From contig DASYPQ010000010.1 in NCBI GenBank assembly GCA_036006425.1, forward strand, positions 1-64,000: a stretch of 64,000 bases of DNA, written 5' to 3'. Shown here one piece after another: positions 34,621 through 44,802 of this stretch. Each line of letters opens with the position of its first letter. Position 1 is the first letter of the stretch. The notes under the pieces are model-generated. The model was not told the origin of the DNA, did no database searches, and saw only the letters and a list, made by a program, of their open reading frames with translations. The translations under genes and the position numbers were made by a program. This DNA comes from DASYPQ01 sp036006425. GTDB taxonomy: Bacteria; Planctomycetota; UBA1135; GCA-002686595.

Positions 34621-35852
34621 ACGATCGCGAGGCGCGGGTAGCGCGCGTCGAGCACCTTGCTCGAGTCGACGCCGAGCCACTCGTCGATCAGCGTTCCGTA
34701 CACCGACCGGAAATCGGTCGTGTGCACGAGGTCGCCGTCCTTCAGGTCGGTCATCGACGGGTGCTTCCCGTGCAGGCCGCCGTGCACCTTCGTTCCGGCG
34801 ACGAACATCGGAGCCGCGACGCCGTGGTCGGTGCCGCCGGAACCGTTCTCCTTGACGCGCCGGCCGAACTCGGAGAATGCGACGACGACGACGTGATCGC
34901 CCGCGGACGTGCCGCGGAGGTCCTCGAGGAACGCGCCGAGTCCGGCGTCGAGGCGCCGCATGCGGTCGTCGTGCTGGTTCCGCTGGTTGTTGTGCGAGTC
35001 GAACCCGCCGAGCTCGATCGAGAGCACGCGCGTCCCGATGCGCGCATCGATGACGGCGGCGGCCGCGCGCAGCGAGTTCCCGAATTCGTCCTGCGGGTAC
35101 TCGGCCTTCGGCTTGTAGCCCGCCGCCGCGCGCCGGATCTTGATCGAGGACTCCTGCGCCTCCGCGAGCACGCCGCGGAGCCGGTCGAGCACCGCGCGAC
35201 CGTCGTGCGAGCCCTCGCTCTTCTCGCTCGACGCGCGGTACGCCTTCAGGTCGTCGCGGTCCGTCGAGACCCAGCGGTAGCCTTCCGGAGTCGCGAACGC
35301 GATCGCGGGGTGCGACACCGAGTACACGGAGTACGGCGCGCTCGCGCCGATGTGCACGACGAACTCCGCCGTGCTCTCCTTGCCGTACGCCGCGTCGCAG
35401 AGCTTGCCGATCCAGCCTTCACCCGCGCTGCGCCCGCGCGCCTGCGCGGTGTGCCACACTTCCATCGAGCGGAAGTGCGAGCGGATCGGCTCGGGGTAGC
35501 CGCAACCCTCGACGATCGCGAGCTGGCCCTGGTCGTAGACGGACTTCAGCTTCTTGAGCTCGGGGTGCAGGCCGCGATAGCCGTCGATGCGCAGGACGTC
35601 CTTGCCGTCGATGCGCGTCGCCGTGCGGCTGCGGTTGTAGACGTCGTCGCCGTAGGGAACGACCGTCGAGAGACCGTCGTTGCCGCCCGAGAGCTGCAGC
35701 ACGACCAGCGTGCGCGGAGTCGGATCCCCGGCTGGGCCGGTGGCCGGCAGGAACAAGCGCAGACCCGTGCGCGCGTCCGACGCCGAGAGCGAGAAGCAGC
35801 CGAACACGGCCGAAGCGCCCGCGAGGACCTGCCTTCGATCGAGCTGGCTCAT
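34617..35852 (-). CDS. DUF1501 family exported protein
   Basis: The 411-residue protein has a twin-arginine-like signal (LDRRQVLAGASAVFG). DUF1501 proteins are related to alkaline-phosphatase-superfamily hydrolases. Visible blocks are LVVLQLSGGNDGLSTVVPYGD, LSIELGGFDSHNNQ and VVVVAFSEFGRRVKENGSGGTDHG, which hold the probable metal-binding Asp and His residues. The start overlaps the DUF1800 stop (ATGA). The DUF1800-DUF1501 pair is common in Planctomycetota; its function is not established. Its stop lies in the right arm of the 35-bp inverted repeat. Confidence 0.9.
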   Translation of the reverse strand: MSQLDRRQVLAGASAVFGCFSLSASDARTGLRLFLPATGPAGDPTPRTLVVLQLSGGNDGLSTVVPYGDDVYNRSRTATRIDGKDVLRIDGYRGLHPELKKLKSVYDQGQLAIVEGCGYPEPIRSHFRSMEVWHTAQARGRSAGEGWIGKLCDAAYGKESTAEFVVHIGASAPYSVYSVSHPAIAFATPEGYRWVSTDRDDLKAYRASSEKSEGSHDGRAVLDRLRGVLAEAQESSIKIRRAAAGYKPKAEYPQDEFGNSLRAAAAVIDARIGTRVLSIELGGFDSHNNQRNQHDDRMRRLDAGLGAFLEDLRGTSAGDHVVVVAFSEFGRRVKENGSGGTDHGVAAPMFVAGTKVHGGLHGKHPSMTDLKDGDLVHTTDFRSVYGTLIDEWLGVDSSKVLDARYPRLAIV

Positions 35853-37576
35853 TCGAGCTGCGCCTCCGGGAGCGAAAGCACGAGGTGCGCGAGCCGCCGC
35901 AGGATGCGCTCCGACTCGCCGCCCGCGTCGAGCAGCTTCCCTTCCACGATCTTCGCGTCCTCGCGTTCGTGGGCGAGGAACTCGCGCATGCGCGCGCGCG
36001 TGTCGTCGGGCGCGCGGATCGCGAGCAGGTCGTCGACCATCCGGTCCGCGATCTCGGCGTCCGTGCGCGCGCCGGCCTTCGCCATCCGCGCGCTGAAGTT
36101 GAGCGGGACGACCCAGCCGGACGATTCGATGCGGCGCAGCTCCTTGAGCACCTGGCTCCCCTGCTGCCCTCCGCCCTTCCCCTTGCCGTCCTTCGGCTTC
36201 GCGGCGGGCGGCTTCGCGTCCGGCGGTTTCGCCGCGGGCGGTTTCGCGTCGTCGCCGCCCATCGGGTGGCCGTCGTCCATCCCTCCGGGCTCGCCCGGCG
36301 CCATCGGGGTGTCGGGCGCGCCGGAGACGTCGAGGTCGGATCCGGACATCACGTCGTCGACCTTGACGACGCCGAGAACGAGCCCGGCGAGGTTCCCGCG
36401 CTGCATGAGCGTCGCCGTCGTGATCCAGGGCTCGCCTTCCTCCCAGCCCTTGACGCTCGGCGGAGCGAACAGCCGCTGCCCCAGGAGCGCGGAGCCCCCG
36501 CCGAGCACGATCGGAGGAACGCGGACGCCGAGGCGCCGCGAGAGTCCGACCATGAAGTCGACCGGTCCTTGCACGCGCGCGCCGACGACTTCGTCGCGAT
36601 AGAACGCGGGATCGAGGAAGAGGCGCTTCAGGAACGGCTGGAGCTGGTAGTCGTGCTCGCGCAGGAAAGTCGCGTACGCGGCGACGCGGTCCGGGCTCGG
36701 CGCTACGCCTTCGAAGTACGCGATCAGGCGCCTCGACACCCACTTCGAGCACGCCTCCTGCTTCAGGAGGATCGCGACGAGATCGTCCCCGTCGAACTTG
36801 CCGCTCTTGCCGAGGATCGTCTTCTTCCCGTCGTCGTGCTGTCGCGGATGGAGCTCGTACTCGCCGTCGCGATTGATCCCGCGGCCGGTGAGAGCGCGCG
36901 CGGCCTCCTTGACGTCCTCCTCGGTGTAGTTGCCGACTCCGAGGCTGAAGAGCTCCATGAGCTCGCGCGCGAGGTTCTCGTTGGGATTCCCCTTCCGGTT
37001 CACCTGGTTGTCGAGGTAGGTGAGCATCGCGGGGTCGCGGAGCATCGCCGAGAGGAGCTCGGCGTAGCTCCCGAGCGCGTGATCGCGCACGAGCTGGTTC
37101 TGCTGGATCAGCAGCCAATTGCGCTTCACGTCCTCGACCGAGCTCGTGAAGAACCCGTGCCAGAAGAGGACCATGCGCTCGCGCAGCGGGTCCTCGCCGC
37201 TCGCGAGACGGTCGTACCACCAGCCGGTGTACTCGAGGAGCTGGCGGCGGTCCTTCTCGCGGAACTCGCGCTGCTTCTCGCGCTGCTCGTCGGCGGGGAG
37301 CTCGCGCAGCGACTTCGGATCGGGGATCTCGATCCGCTCCCAGAAGAAGGGCTCGACCTCGACGCGCTTCGTGACGAGGTTCTCGACGAGCGCCGCCTTC
37401 CCCATCGCGACGCCGGCCTCGATCTCGCTCGGCCGCGCGCCGAATCCGGCGCGGTTGTAGAGGTGCTCGACCGCGCGGGCGTCCCAGCTCGCCGGATGGG
37501 ACTGGACGGGATGCGCAGACGCGAGAGGAACGAGGACGCCGAGCGTCGCGAGCGTCGTCATCCAACCCGGTTTCAT
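35849..37576 (-). CDS. DUF1800 family exported protein
   Basis: The 575-residue protein has a Sec signal peptide (MTTLATLGVLVPLASAHP). DUF1800 features are HLYNRAGFGARPSEIE, MVLFWHGFF, NENLARELMELFSLG and FGAPPSVKGW-like RLFAPPSVKGW. A low-complexity insert (about residues 425-470, KPPAAKPPDAKPP) interrupts the C-terminal half. The start at ATG 37576 is chosen because it begins the signal peptide and has GAGGA just upstream; an earlier ATG at 37630 would add 18 residues. It is translationally coupled to the DUF1501 gene. Confidence 0.88.
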   Translation of the reverse strand: MKPGWMTTLATLGVLVPLASAHPVQSHPASWDARAVEHLYNRAGFGARPSEIEAGVAMGKAALVENLVTKRVEVEPFFWERIEIPDPKSLRELPADEQREKQREFREKDRRQLLEYTGWWYDRLASGEDPLRERMVLFWHGFFTSSVEDVKRNWLLIQQNQLVRDHALGSYAELLSAMLRDPAMLTYLDNQVNRKGNPNENLARELMELFSLGVGNYTEEDVKEAARALTGRGINRDGEYELHPRQHDDGKKTILGKSGKFDGDDLVAILLKQEACSKWVSRRLIAYFEGVAPSPDRVAAYATFLREHDYQLQPFLKRLFLDPAFYRDEVVGARVQGPVDFMVGLSRRLGVRVPPIVLGGGSALLGQRLFAPPSVKGWEEGEPWITTATLMQRGNLAGLVLGVVKVDDVMSGSDLDVSGAPDTPMAPGEPGGMDDGHPMGGDDAKPPAAKPPDAKPPAAKPKDGKGKGGGQQGSQVLKELRRIESSGWVVPLNFSARMAKAGARTDAEIADRMVDDLLAIRAPDDTRARMREFLAHEREDAKIVEGKLLDAGGESERILRRLAHLVLSLPEAQLE

Positions 37577-37704
37577 GCCTTCCTCGTACCCGCGCCGCAG
37601 CGTCTTGAGCTCCGGACGATCGTCGCTCAACCCCGGAGTCCTGTCCAGGTTGCGCGTTGGGGCCGGATCGTTCGACTCCGTACGATGCCCCGAAGCGAAA
37701 GCGC

Positions 37705-39540
37705 ATGACCCAGCCGCCCAGGACGCCCCTTTCCGCGCGCGAGGCCCCGCGGGATCTGCAAGTTTTTCTGGCGCGCCTGCGCGACGCCGGGGAGCTCGCG
37801 GAGGTCGCCGCGGAGGTCGATCCGGACCTCGAGATCGCCGAGATCCATCGCCGCGTCATCGCCGCGAGCGGCCCGGCGCTCCTCTTCCGCCGCGTCAAGG
37901 GCTCCGCCTTCCCGGTCGCGACGAACCTCTTCGGGACGAAGCGGCGCGTCGAGCTCGCGTTCGGGCGGGAGCCCGAGGAGTTCGTGCGCGCGATCGCGAG
38001 CCTTCCGCGGGAGCTCATGCCGCCGACGTTCGCGAGTCTGTGGAAGCGCCGCGGCCTCCTCGCCTCGCTCTCGCGCATCGGCCTCGCGCGCCGTCCGGGC
38101 GGAGCGGTGACGCAGGTCGCGCAGGATCCCGCGCGGCTCACGGACCTCCCGGCGCTCAAGACCTGGCCGCGCGACGGCGGGCGGTTCCTGACGCTCGGTC
38201 TCGTCCACACCGAGCATCCGGAGACCGGCCTCTCGAACCTCGGCGTCTACCGCATCCAGGTGTACGGCGACCGCGAAGCCGGGATGCACATGCAGATCGG
38301 CAAGGGCGGCGGCTTCCACCTCGCGGCGGCGGAGCGACTCGGGAAGCCGCTCCCGCTCAACGTCTACATCGGCGGTCCGCCCGCGCTGATGCTCTCCGCG
38401 ATCGCTCCGCTCCCCGAGAACACTCCGGAGCTCCTCCTCGCGAGCTTGATGCTCGGGCGGAAGCTCGCGGTCGCGGATCATCCGGCGAGCCCCTTGCCCG
38501 TCGTCGCCGACGCGGAGTTCGCCGTGCTCGGCGAGATCCCGCCCGGAGTGCGGCGACCTGAGGGCCCGTTCGGCGACCACTACGGCTACTACTCGGAGAC
38601 GCACGACTACCCGGTGTTGCGGGCGAAGACGATCCTCCGCCGTCGCGACGCCGTGTTCGCGGCGACGGTCGTCGGCAAGCCGCGGCAGGAGGACTTCTTC
38701 CTCGGCGACTACGTGCAGGAGTTGCTCTCGCCCCTCTTCCCGGTCGTGATGCCGTCCGTGCGGGCGCTGTGGAGCTACGGCGAAACGGGCTACCACTCGC
38801 TCTCGGCCGCCGTCGTCGAGGAGCGCTACAAGCGCGAGGCGATGATGAGCGCGTTCCGGATCCTCGGCGAAGGCCAGCTCTCGCTTACGAAGTTCCTGCT
38901 GCTCGTCGACCGCCCGATCGAGTTGAAGGACTTCAAGGCGGTGCTGACGCACGTGCTCGAGCGCGCGGACTTCCGCACGGATCTCTTCGTGTTCTCGCGC
39001 CTCTCGATGGACTCGCTCGACTACGCCGGCCCGCGGATCAACGAGGGCAGCAAGGGCGTCCTCCTCGGCGTCGGCGCGGCGATGCGGAAGCTCCCGACGG
39101 AGTTCCGGGGCACGCCCGGGGCGATCGCGCGGAAGGTCGAGGTGTTCTCGCCCGGCTGTCTCGTCGTCGAGGCGCCGAGCTATTCCGAGGACCGCGACGC
39201 GGCGGCGGGCATCGCGGGCGATCCGGCGTTCGCGGAATGGCCGCTCGTCGTCGTCAGCGACGACGCCGCGCGCCACGTGAAGAGCACGATGAACTTCCTG
39301 TGGGCGACGTTCACGCGCTTCGACCCGGCGAGCGACGTCCACGCGGCGAAGATCGAGCTCGTCGGAAACCACCCGTCGTACACGCCGCCGATCGCGATCG
39401 ACGCCCGGATGAAACCCGGCTACCCCGAGGAGCTCTTCTGCGACGAGGGGACCGCGCGCACCGTCGATCGGCGCTGGAGCGAGTACTTCCCGGACGGGAA
39501 GGTCGAGATGGGAGACTCCGATCGGGCGAGCCTCGCCTGA
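37705..39540 (+). CDS. UbiD-family decarboxylase
   Basis: The 611-residue enzyme is of the prenylated-FMN-dependent UbiD type, which (de)carboxylates aromatic or unsaturated acids. Conserved blocks include NLGVYRIQVY, GKGGGFHL, YIGGPPAL and RRPEGPFGDHYGYYS, where the acidic residues of the active site lie (the usual EGPFGE is EGPFGD here). The length exceeds the roughly 490 residues of E. coli UbiD and fits longer UbiD-like subfamilies such as those in menaquinone (futalosine) or aromatic metabolism. No ubiX-like flavin prenyltransferase gene is in the window. The substrate is unknown. Confidence 0.88.
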   Translation: MTQPPRTPLSAREAPRDLQVFLARLRDAGELAEVAAEVDPDLEIAEIHRRVIAASGPALLFRRVKGSAFPVATNLFGTKRRVELAFGREPEEFVRAIASLPRELMPPTFASLWKRRGLLASLSRIGLARRPGGAVTQVAQDPARLTDLPALKTWPRDGGRFLTLGLVHTEHPETGLSNLGVYRIQVYGDREAGMHMQIGKGGGFHLAAAERLGKPLPLNVYIGGPPALMLSAIAPLPENTPELLLASLMLGRKLAVADHPASPLPVVADAEFAVLGEIPPGVRRPEGPFGDHYGYYSETHDYPVLRAKTILRRRDAVFAATVVGKPRQEDFFLGDYVQELLSPLFPVVMPSVRALWSYGETGYHSLSAAVVEERYKREAMMSAFRILGEGQLSLTKFLLLVDRPIELKDFKAVLTHVLERADFRTDLFVFSRLSMDSLDYAGPRINEGSKGVLLGVGAAMRKLPTEFRGTPGAIARKVEVFSPGCLVVEAPSYSEDRDAAAGIAGDPAFAEWPLVVVSDDAARHVKSTMNFLWATFTRFDPASDVHAAKIELVGNHPSYTPPIAIDARMKPGYPEELFCDEGTARTVDRRWSEYFPDGKVEMGDSDRASLA

Positions 39541-39556
39541 GGCCTATACTGCCGCC

Positions 39557-40309
39557 ATGCTCCTCGTCGCGGCCGCGATCGCCCTCTCCGCGTTCGACCA
39601 CTCCCACGCTCTCTGGACCGAGGTCGTCGAAGCGCACGCGCGCGCCGACGGCGTCGACTACAAGAAGCTGAAGGACGACCGCGCGAAGCTCGACGCGTAC
39701 CTCGCCTCGCTCGAGACCGTCATGCCCGAGGAGTTCGCGGCCTGGAAACGCGAGCAGCAGTGCGCATTCTGGATCGACGCGTACAACGCCTACGCCCTGA
39801 GGCGCGTCGTCGACGCCTACCCGATCGCGAGCGTCCGCGACGTCGGCGACGGAACGAAGGAGGTGTTCGACGAGGAGTTCGTCCCGCTCGGCCGGCTCTT
39901 CCCGGAAGCGGCGGACCGCAAGCTCTCGCTGAACGACGTCGCGAACAAGATCCTCCGTCCGAAGTTCAAGGACGCACGCGTCCTCGCCGCGCTCCACGCG
40001 CCGGCGCGCGGCGCTCCGCGGCTCGCTCGCCGTGCGTTCGTCGCGGAGCATCTCGACGACCAGCTGGACGCGCAAGTCGCGGACTGGCTCGCCGATCCCG
40101 AGCGCAATCGCTTCGACGAGAAGAACGGGACGATCCGCGTCTCGAAGATCTTCGACTGGAACAAGGGCGATTTCGTCCGCGACGCGGGCGGCGTCCAGGC
40201 CTGGATCACAGCGCGCGCGCCGGCATCCGAGCGGAAGTGGCTCGCGTCGGCGAAGGAGTTGAAGGTCGAGTTCCTCGACTACTCCTGGAAGCTCGACGAA
40301 GCGAGGTAG
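39557..40309 (+). CDS. DUF547 family protein
   Basis: The 250-residue protein shows the DUF547 core, with WIDAYNAYALRRVVDAYP near residue 72 and LSLNDVANKILRPKFKDARVLAALHA near 120, which holds the Cys/His-type catalytic region of this papain-like family. In this protein the expected H-x-A-x-x-C stretch reads HAPARGAP, without cysteine. A short hydrophobic N-terminus may be a signal peptide. It lies 16 bp after the UbiD gene and 4 bp before the SGNH hydrolase gene. Confidence 0.8.
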   Translation: MLLVAAAIALSAFDHSHALWTEVVEAHARADGVDYKKLKDDRAKLDAYLASLETVMPEEFAAWKREQQCAFWIDAYNAYALRRVVDAYPIASVRDVGDGTKEVFDEEFVPLGRLFPEAADRKLSLNDVANKILRPKFKDARVLAALHAPARGAPRLARRAFVAEHLDDQLDAQVADWLADPERNRFDEKNGTIRVSKIFDWNKGDFVRDAGGVQAWITARAPASERKWLASAKELKVEFLDYSWKLDEAR

Positions 40310-40313
40310 ACCG

Positions 40314-41507
40314 GTGGCCGAGACGCCTTCGCCGACTCGAGCGCGCATCCTCGCGATCGGCATCGGTTGTGTCCTCGCGGGAGCCGGCGTGTGGGCGTGG
40401 ACGCGCACCGCGACGAAGCACGAGGCGACGGTGTACGAGCAGAAGTCGCGCGCCGTCCGCGAGCTCATCGCGCGGCACGCGCACGAGCCGGCCAGTCCGG
40501 CCCCGGCTCGGCGCTACGAGCTCCCGAACGAGGTCGCCTCGATCCTCTTCCCCTACGGAGCGACCGAGGAGTACGACCCGTGGTCGTACTACCGTCACAA
40601 GGGGAACCAGCGCATCCGGCTGCCGCTCGCCGAGCGCCCGGGCGCGAGCTTCGAATGCGTGACGAACTCGCTCGGCATGCGCGAGGACACCGAGGTCGCC
40701 GCGGAACACCCGGGCCTGCGCGTCCTCGTCACCGGCGATTCGCACACCGACGGCGTGTGCGAGAACCGCGAGTCGTACGCGAACCGGCTCGAAGCCGCGC
40801 TCGCGCTCGACCGGCCTGGGACGACCGTGGAAGTCCTGAACGCCGCGAACGGCGGTTTCTCGCTCTACAACTACCTCGGAGTCCTCGAGAAGTTCGTCGA
40901 CCTCCAGCCGGACGCGTTCGTCGTCGGCGTGTACGGAGGAAACGACTTCCGCGAGGTGCTGTTCCCGCTCGCGTACTTCAGCCGCACCGAGATCGAGAAC
41001 GACACACCGAAGGAGCTCGCCGAGCTCGAGCGCGGGAGGCAGCTCGACGCACGCGCGATGAACCAGGCTTTCCGCTCGATCGTCAGCGGGAGAGCGCACC
41101 CCGAGCAGCGCGAGCGAGCCGTCCGCGCGGCGATCGACCTGACGGTCGAGATGCAGGCGATCTGTCGAGACCACTCGATCCGGATGCTGTGCGTGTACAT
41201 CCCCTCGCCGACGGAAGTCGCGTGGAAGGACCACGCCGAGGTGTTCGATCGCTTCAAGACCGACCTGTCGCTCTCCGACACCGACCTGGGACGCGAATCC
41301 GAGATGGCGGGCGAGTACCTCGCGGGCCTCCGCGCCGCGGACATCGAGACGCTCGACGCGCGCGACGTGCTCGTCCCCGGCGAAGGCCCGTACTTCTGGA
41401 AGGGCGAGTACCACCTCAACCTGCGCGGGCACGAACGGATCGCCGACGCTCTCCACGCGCGCTTCGCGACGTGGAAGGACTCCCCGCCGCGCCGCGAGCC
41501 GCGCTGA
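40314..41507 (+). CDS. SGNH/GDSL-type hydrolase, membrane-anchored
   Basis: The 397-residue protein has an N-terminal transmembrane segment (residues 11-27). The periplasmic part shows the SGNH blocks VTGDSHTDGVCEN (nucleophile Ser), NAANGGFSLYNY, VVGVYGGNDF and the closing EYHLNLRGHERIADAL with the catalytic His. Such esterases often act on acyl or acetyl groups of polysaccharides or lipids. The start is GTG. It forms a tight run with the DUF547 gene and converges on kynA 3 bp away. Confidence 0.82.
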   Translation: MAETPSPTRARILAIGIGCVLAGAGVWAWTRTATKHEATVYEQKSRAVRELIARHAHEPASPAPARRYELPNEVASILFPYGATEEYDPWSYYRHKGNQRIRLPLAERPGASFECVTNSLGMREDTEVAAEHPGLRVLVTGDSHTDGVCENRESYANRLEAALALDRPGTTVEVLNAANGGFSLYNYLGVLEKFVDLQPDAFVVGVYGGNDFREVLFPLAYFSRTEIENDTPKELAELERGRQLDARAMNQAFRSIVSGRAHPEQRERAVRAAIDLTVEMQAICRDHSIRMLCVYIPSPTEVAWKDHAEVFDRFKTDLSLSDTDLGRESEMAGEYLAGLRAADIETLDARDVLVPGEGPYFWKGEYHLNLRGHERIADALHARFATWKDSPPRREPR

Positions 41508-41509
41508 TT

Positions 41510-42607
<1,098 letters not shown>

Positions 42608-42641
42608 GTGCGTGGAGGGTACAGGCGGCGGTTCGGAACGA

Positions 42642-43022
42642 TCAAGCTCGCGCGCGCGCGACGAACGCGAACGCGATCCAGCCGGCGATCAAGGAGAGCC
42701 CACCGATGGGTGCCGCGTGGAGGACGGCCGTCGGCGCTCCGAGCCCGTGTGCGTACAGCGGACTGCTGAAGACGACGCTGCCGAAGAGGAACAGCCAGCC
42801 GGGTGCGGGATGCGCCGCGCGTCCGTCGCGCCTCCTTCCTTCGACGAAGAGACCGAACAGGACGAGCGCCAGGGCGTGGATCGTCTGGTACAGCACGCCG
42901 GTCTTCCATCCCTCGAAGTCGCCGTCCGACATGTGGCTCTTCAAACCGTGCGTGCCCGCGGCGCCCAACAGGACGGCGATCGCCGCCGAACACGCCCCGA
43001 TCGCGACCCAGTTCGGCTTCAT
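42642..43022 (-). CDS. DUF423 small membrane protein
   Basis: The 126-residue protein has four predicted transmembrane helices and the DUF423 (YgdD-like) layout: AAIAVLLGAAGTHGLKSHM at the N-terminus, LYQTIHALALVLFGLF in helix 2 and LFLFGSVVFSSPLYAHGLG in helix 3. Function unknown. Its start overlaps the stop of the upstream membrane protein gene (ATGA). Confidence 0.9.
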   Translation of the reverse strand: MKPNWVAIGACSAAIAVLLGAAGTHGLKSHMSDGDFEGWKTGVLYQTIHALALVLFGLFVEGRRRDGRAAHPAPGWLFLFGSVVFSSPLYAHGLGAPTAVLHAAPIGGLSLIAGWIAFAFVARARA

Positions 43023-43966
43023 CGTCCGCTTCCTTCCGCGCTCGCCTTCGAGAGCGCCTGCCAGATCTCGCCGGCGAATCCGCCTGCGGGCGGCAGCGCG
43101 GGCGTCGCGCTCGCCTGGAACATCGACTGGATCTCGCGCTGTCGCTGCAGGCGCGCGGACGCGAGCGCTTCGATGCGCTTCATGAGCCGCCTCTCCGAGA
43201 GACCGTGCAGCCCGAGCGCCTGCCACTCGTCCTCGGGCAGCAGTCGCTCGACGAGGCGAGCGAGCGTCGGCGGCAGGGTCTGGATCAGGTCGTGGATGCG
43301 GTCGTTCTCGTGCTCGATCGCTCCGCTCTGCGCGAGCGCGATCCCGCCGGCGGCGAGGCAGAATCCGACCGCCCACATCGTCATCGAGACCGCGAACGAG
43401 AGCCCCGCGGGCGGGAAGCCGAGCTCGAGCGGCGTGAACGAACCGAGCGAGACGCGCTTGATCGGATCGAGGAACTCGAACGGGAGCCACGAGAGCACCG
43501 GGATCCCGAGCGACAGGACCTGCCAGCGGTGCTCGCTGCCCTGGTAGCTCACCCACAGGCGGAAGAGCAGCATCAGACCGAGCGCGACGAGCGTCGCGCC
43601 GCCGATCCCGCGGCCGCCCGAGTCGCTCGTGCGCCGGCGCGACGCGACAAAGGCGAACAGCAGGAACACCTCGAAGAACATCCACGGCCCGCCCGGAGCG
43701 AGCGCTCCGGCGACGACGAACGCGAACCCGAGGAAGGCGGCGACGAGAGCGAACGCGCCGATCGCGTCGCGCGGAAGCCCGCTCGCGCGCACCTGCGCGA
43801 AGCTCGCGACGAGCGCGAGGAGCGCTCCGATGCCGAGCGTCGTGAGGCCCGTGCCGGAGAAACGGCCGTCGGCGTCGACCTGGAGCCCGAGCAGGACGCC
43901 GCCGGCGCCGACGAGCAGGCCGGCGATCGCGACGTGCCAGCTCGAGGGGCGAGCGCGTTCGGTCAC
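43019..43966 (-). CDS. Unknown polytopic membrane protein
   Basis: The 315-residue protein has about six hydrophobic segments in the first 220 residues (for example VAIAGLLVGAGGVLLGL and FAFVVAGALAPGG) and a helical, charged C-terminal tail (about 225-315). I do not recognise a family. The GTG start at 43966 overlaps the stop of the upstream gene (GTGA). It and the genes on either side form one minus-strand run. Confidence 0.65.
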   Translation of the reverse strand: MTERARPSSWHVAIAGLLVGAGGVLLGLQVDADGRFSGTGLTTLGIGALLALVASFAQVRASGLPRDAIGAFALVAAFLGFAFVVAGALAPGGPWMFFEVFLLFAFVASRRRTSDSGGRGIGGATLVALGLMLLFRLWVSYQGSEHRWQVLSLGIPVLSWLPFEFLDPIKRVSLGSFTPLELGFPPAGLSFAVSMTMWAVGFCLAAGGIALAQSGAIEHENDRIHDLIQTLPPTLARLVERLLPEDEWQALGLHGLSERRLMKRIEALASARLQRQREIQSMFQASATPALPPAGGFAGEIWQALSKASAEGSGR

Positions 43967-44775
43967 GGGCAGCTCCCGTCGAGATCCGGGAAGAGGCTCG
44001 CCGCCTCCTCCTCGAGACCGATCAGCGGGTCGCTCCCTCCCGCGAGCTTCTCTGCAGCGCGCGCGTACCGCGCCCGGAGCGCTTCGCCGAAATCCGTGCG
44101 CCGTCCGGAGGAGATCCCCGTGAGCTCGCCGAGGAACGCGACCGCGCGCTCGTGCGGGGCGCGGTTGTTCGAGAGCAGCGGCGCCTTGAACGCGGTCCGC
44201 ATCGCGCGGCCGTAGAGGACCGCCGCGGCGAGCGCGGGATCCGCGAGCAGCGGATCCTTCGCCGACTTCTCGCCCCAGACGCGCAGCCAGTCCTGGAGCA
44301 GGCCTCCGAGGCGTTCCGCGTGGTCGGCGCGCCGCGCGACGATGCCGGGCGCCCACTCGCAGGCGCGCGCGATGCGGAACACGAGGGTCAAAGACGCGAG
44401 AGCGTCCTCGCGCGAGCCCGCGCGCAGCGACGCGATCAGGCGCTCGACGGGCTGGCCCTCCGCGCCGTCGATCCATTCGACGAGCGGCGGACAAGCAGAG
44501 AGAGCGAAGACGGTCTGCCGCGCCGCTCTGAAGCCCGGCCGCTGCGGCTCGGAGACCCAGCGATCGAGCTCCGCCGCGCGCAGCTGCGCACCGCGCGAGA
44601 GGAGCTGCATCGGCTCCGCGATGTGCGGGCGCTCCTCGACCCGGTCCTTCGGGAGCGTCGCGCGCGCCGGAGCGATCGCGCGCACGCCGATCGACGCCGC
44701 GAACAGCGCACAGCCCAGGGCGACGACCGTCCAGAGCCCCGTCCTCCCGCGCGAACCCGCATCGGCCTCGATCAC
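43963..44775 (-). CDS. Unknown single-anchor protein
   Basis: The 270-residue protein starts at GTG, with one N-terminal membrane segment (residues 14-32, LWTVVALGCALFAASIGVRA) and an otherwise helical, Ala/Arg-rich periplasmic part. No family motif is recognised. It overlaps the polytopic membrane gene downstream (GTGA), so the two proteins probably work together. Confidence 0.6.
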   Translation of the reverse strand: MIEADAGSRGRTGLWTVVALGCALFAASIGVRAIAPARATLPKDRVEERPHIAEPMQLLSRGAQLRAAELDRWVSEPQRPGFRAARQTVFALSACPPLVEWIDGAEGQPVERLIASLRAGSREDALASLTLVFRIARACEWAPGIVARRADHAERLGGLLQDWLRVWGEKSAKDPLLADPALAAAVLYGRAMRTAFKAPLLSNNRAPHERAVAFLGELTGISSGRRTDFGEALRARYARAAEKLAGGSDPLIGLEEEAASLFPDLDGSCP

Positions 44776-44802
44776 GAGGCCCAGGATACGGGTGCGGGTC
44801 GG

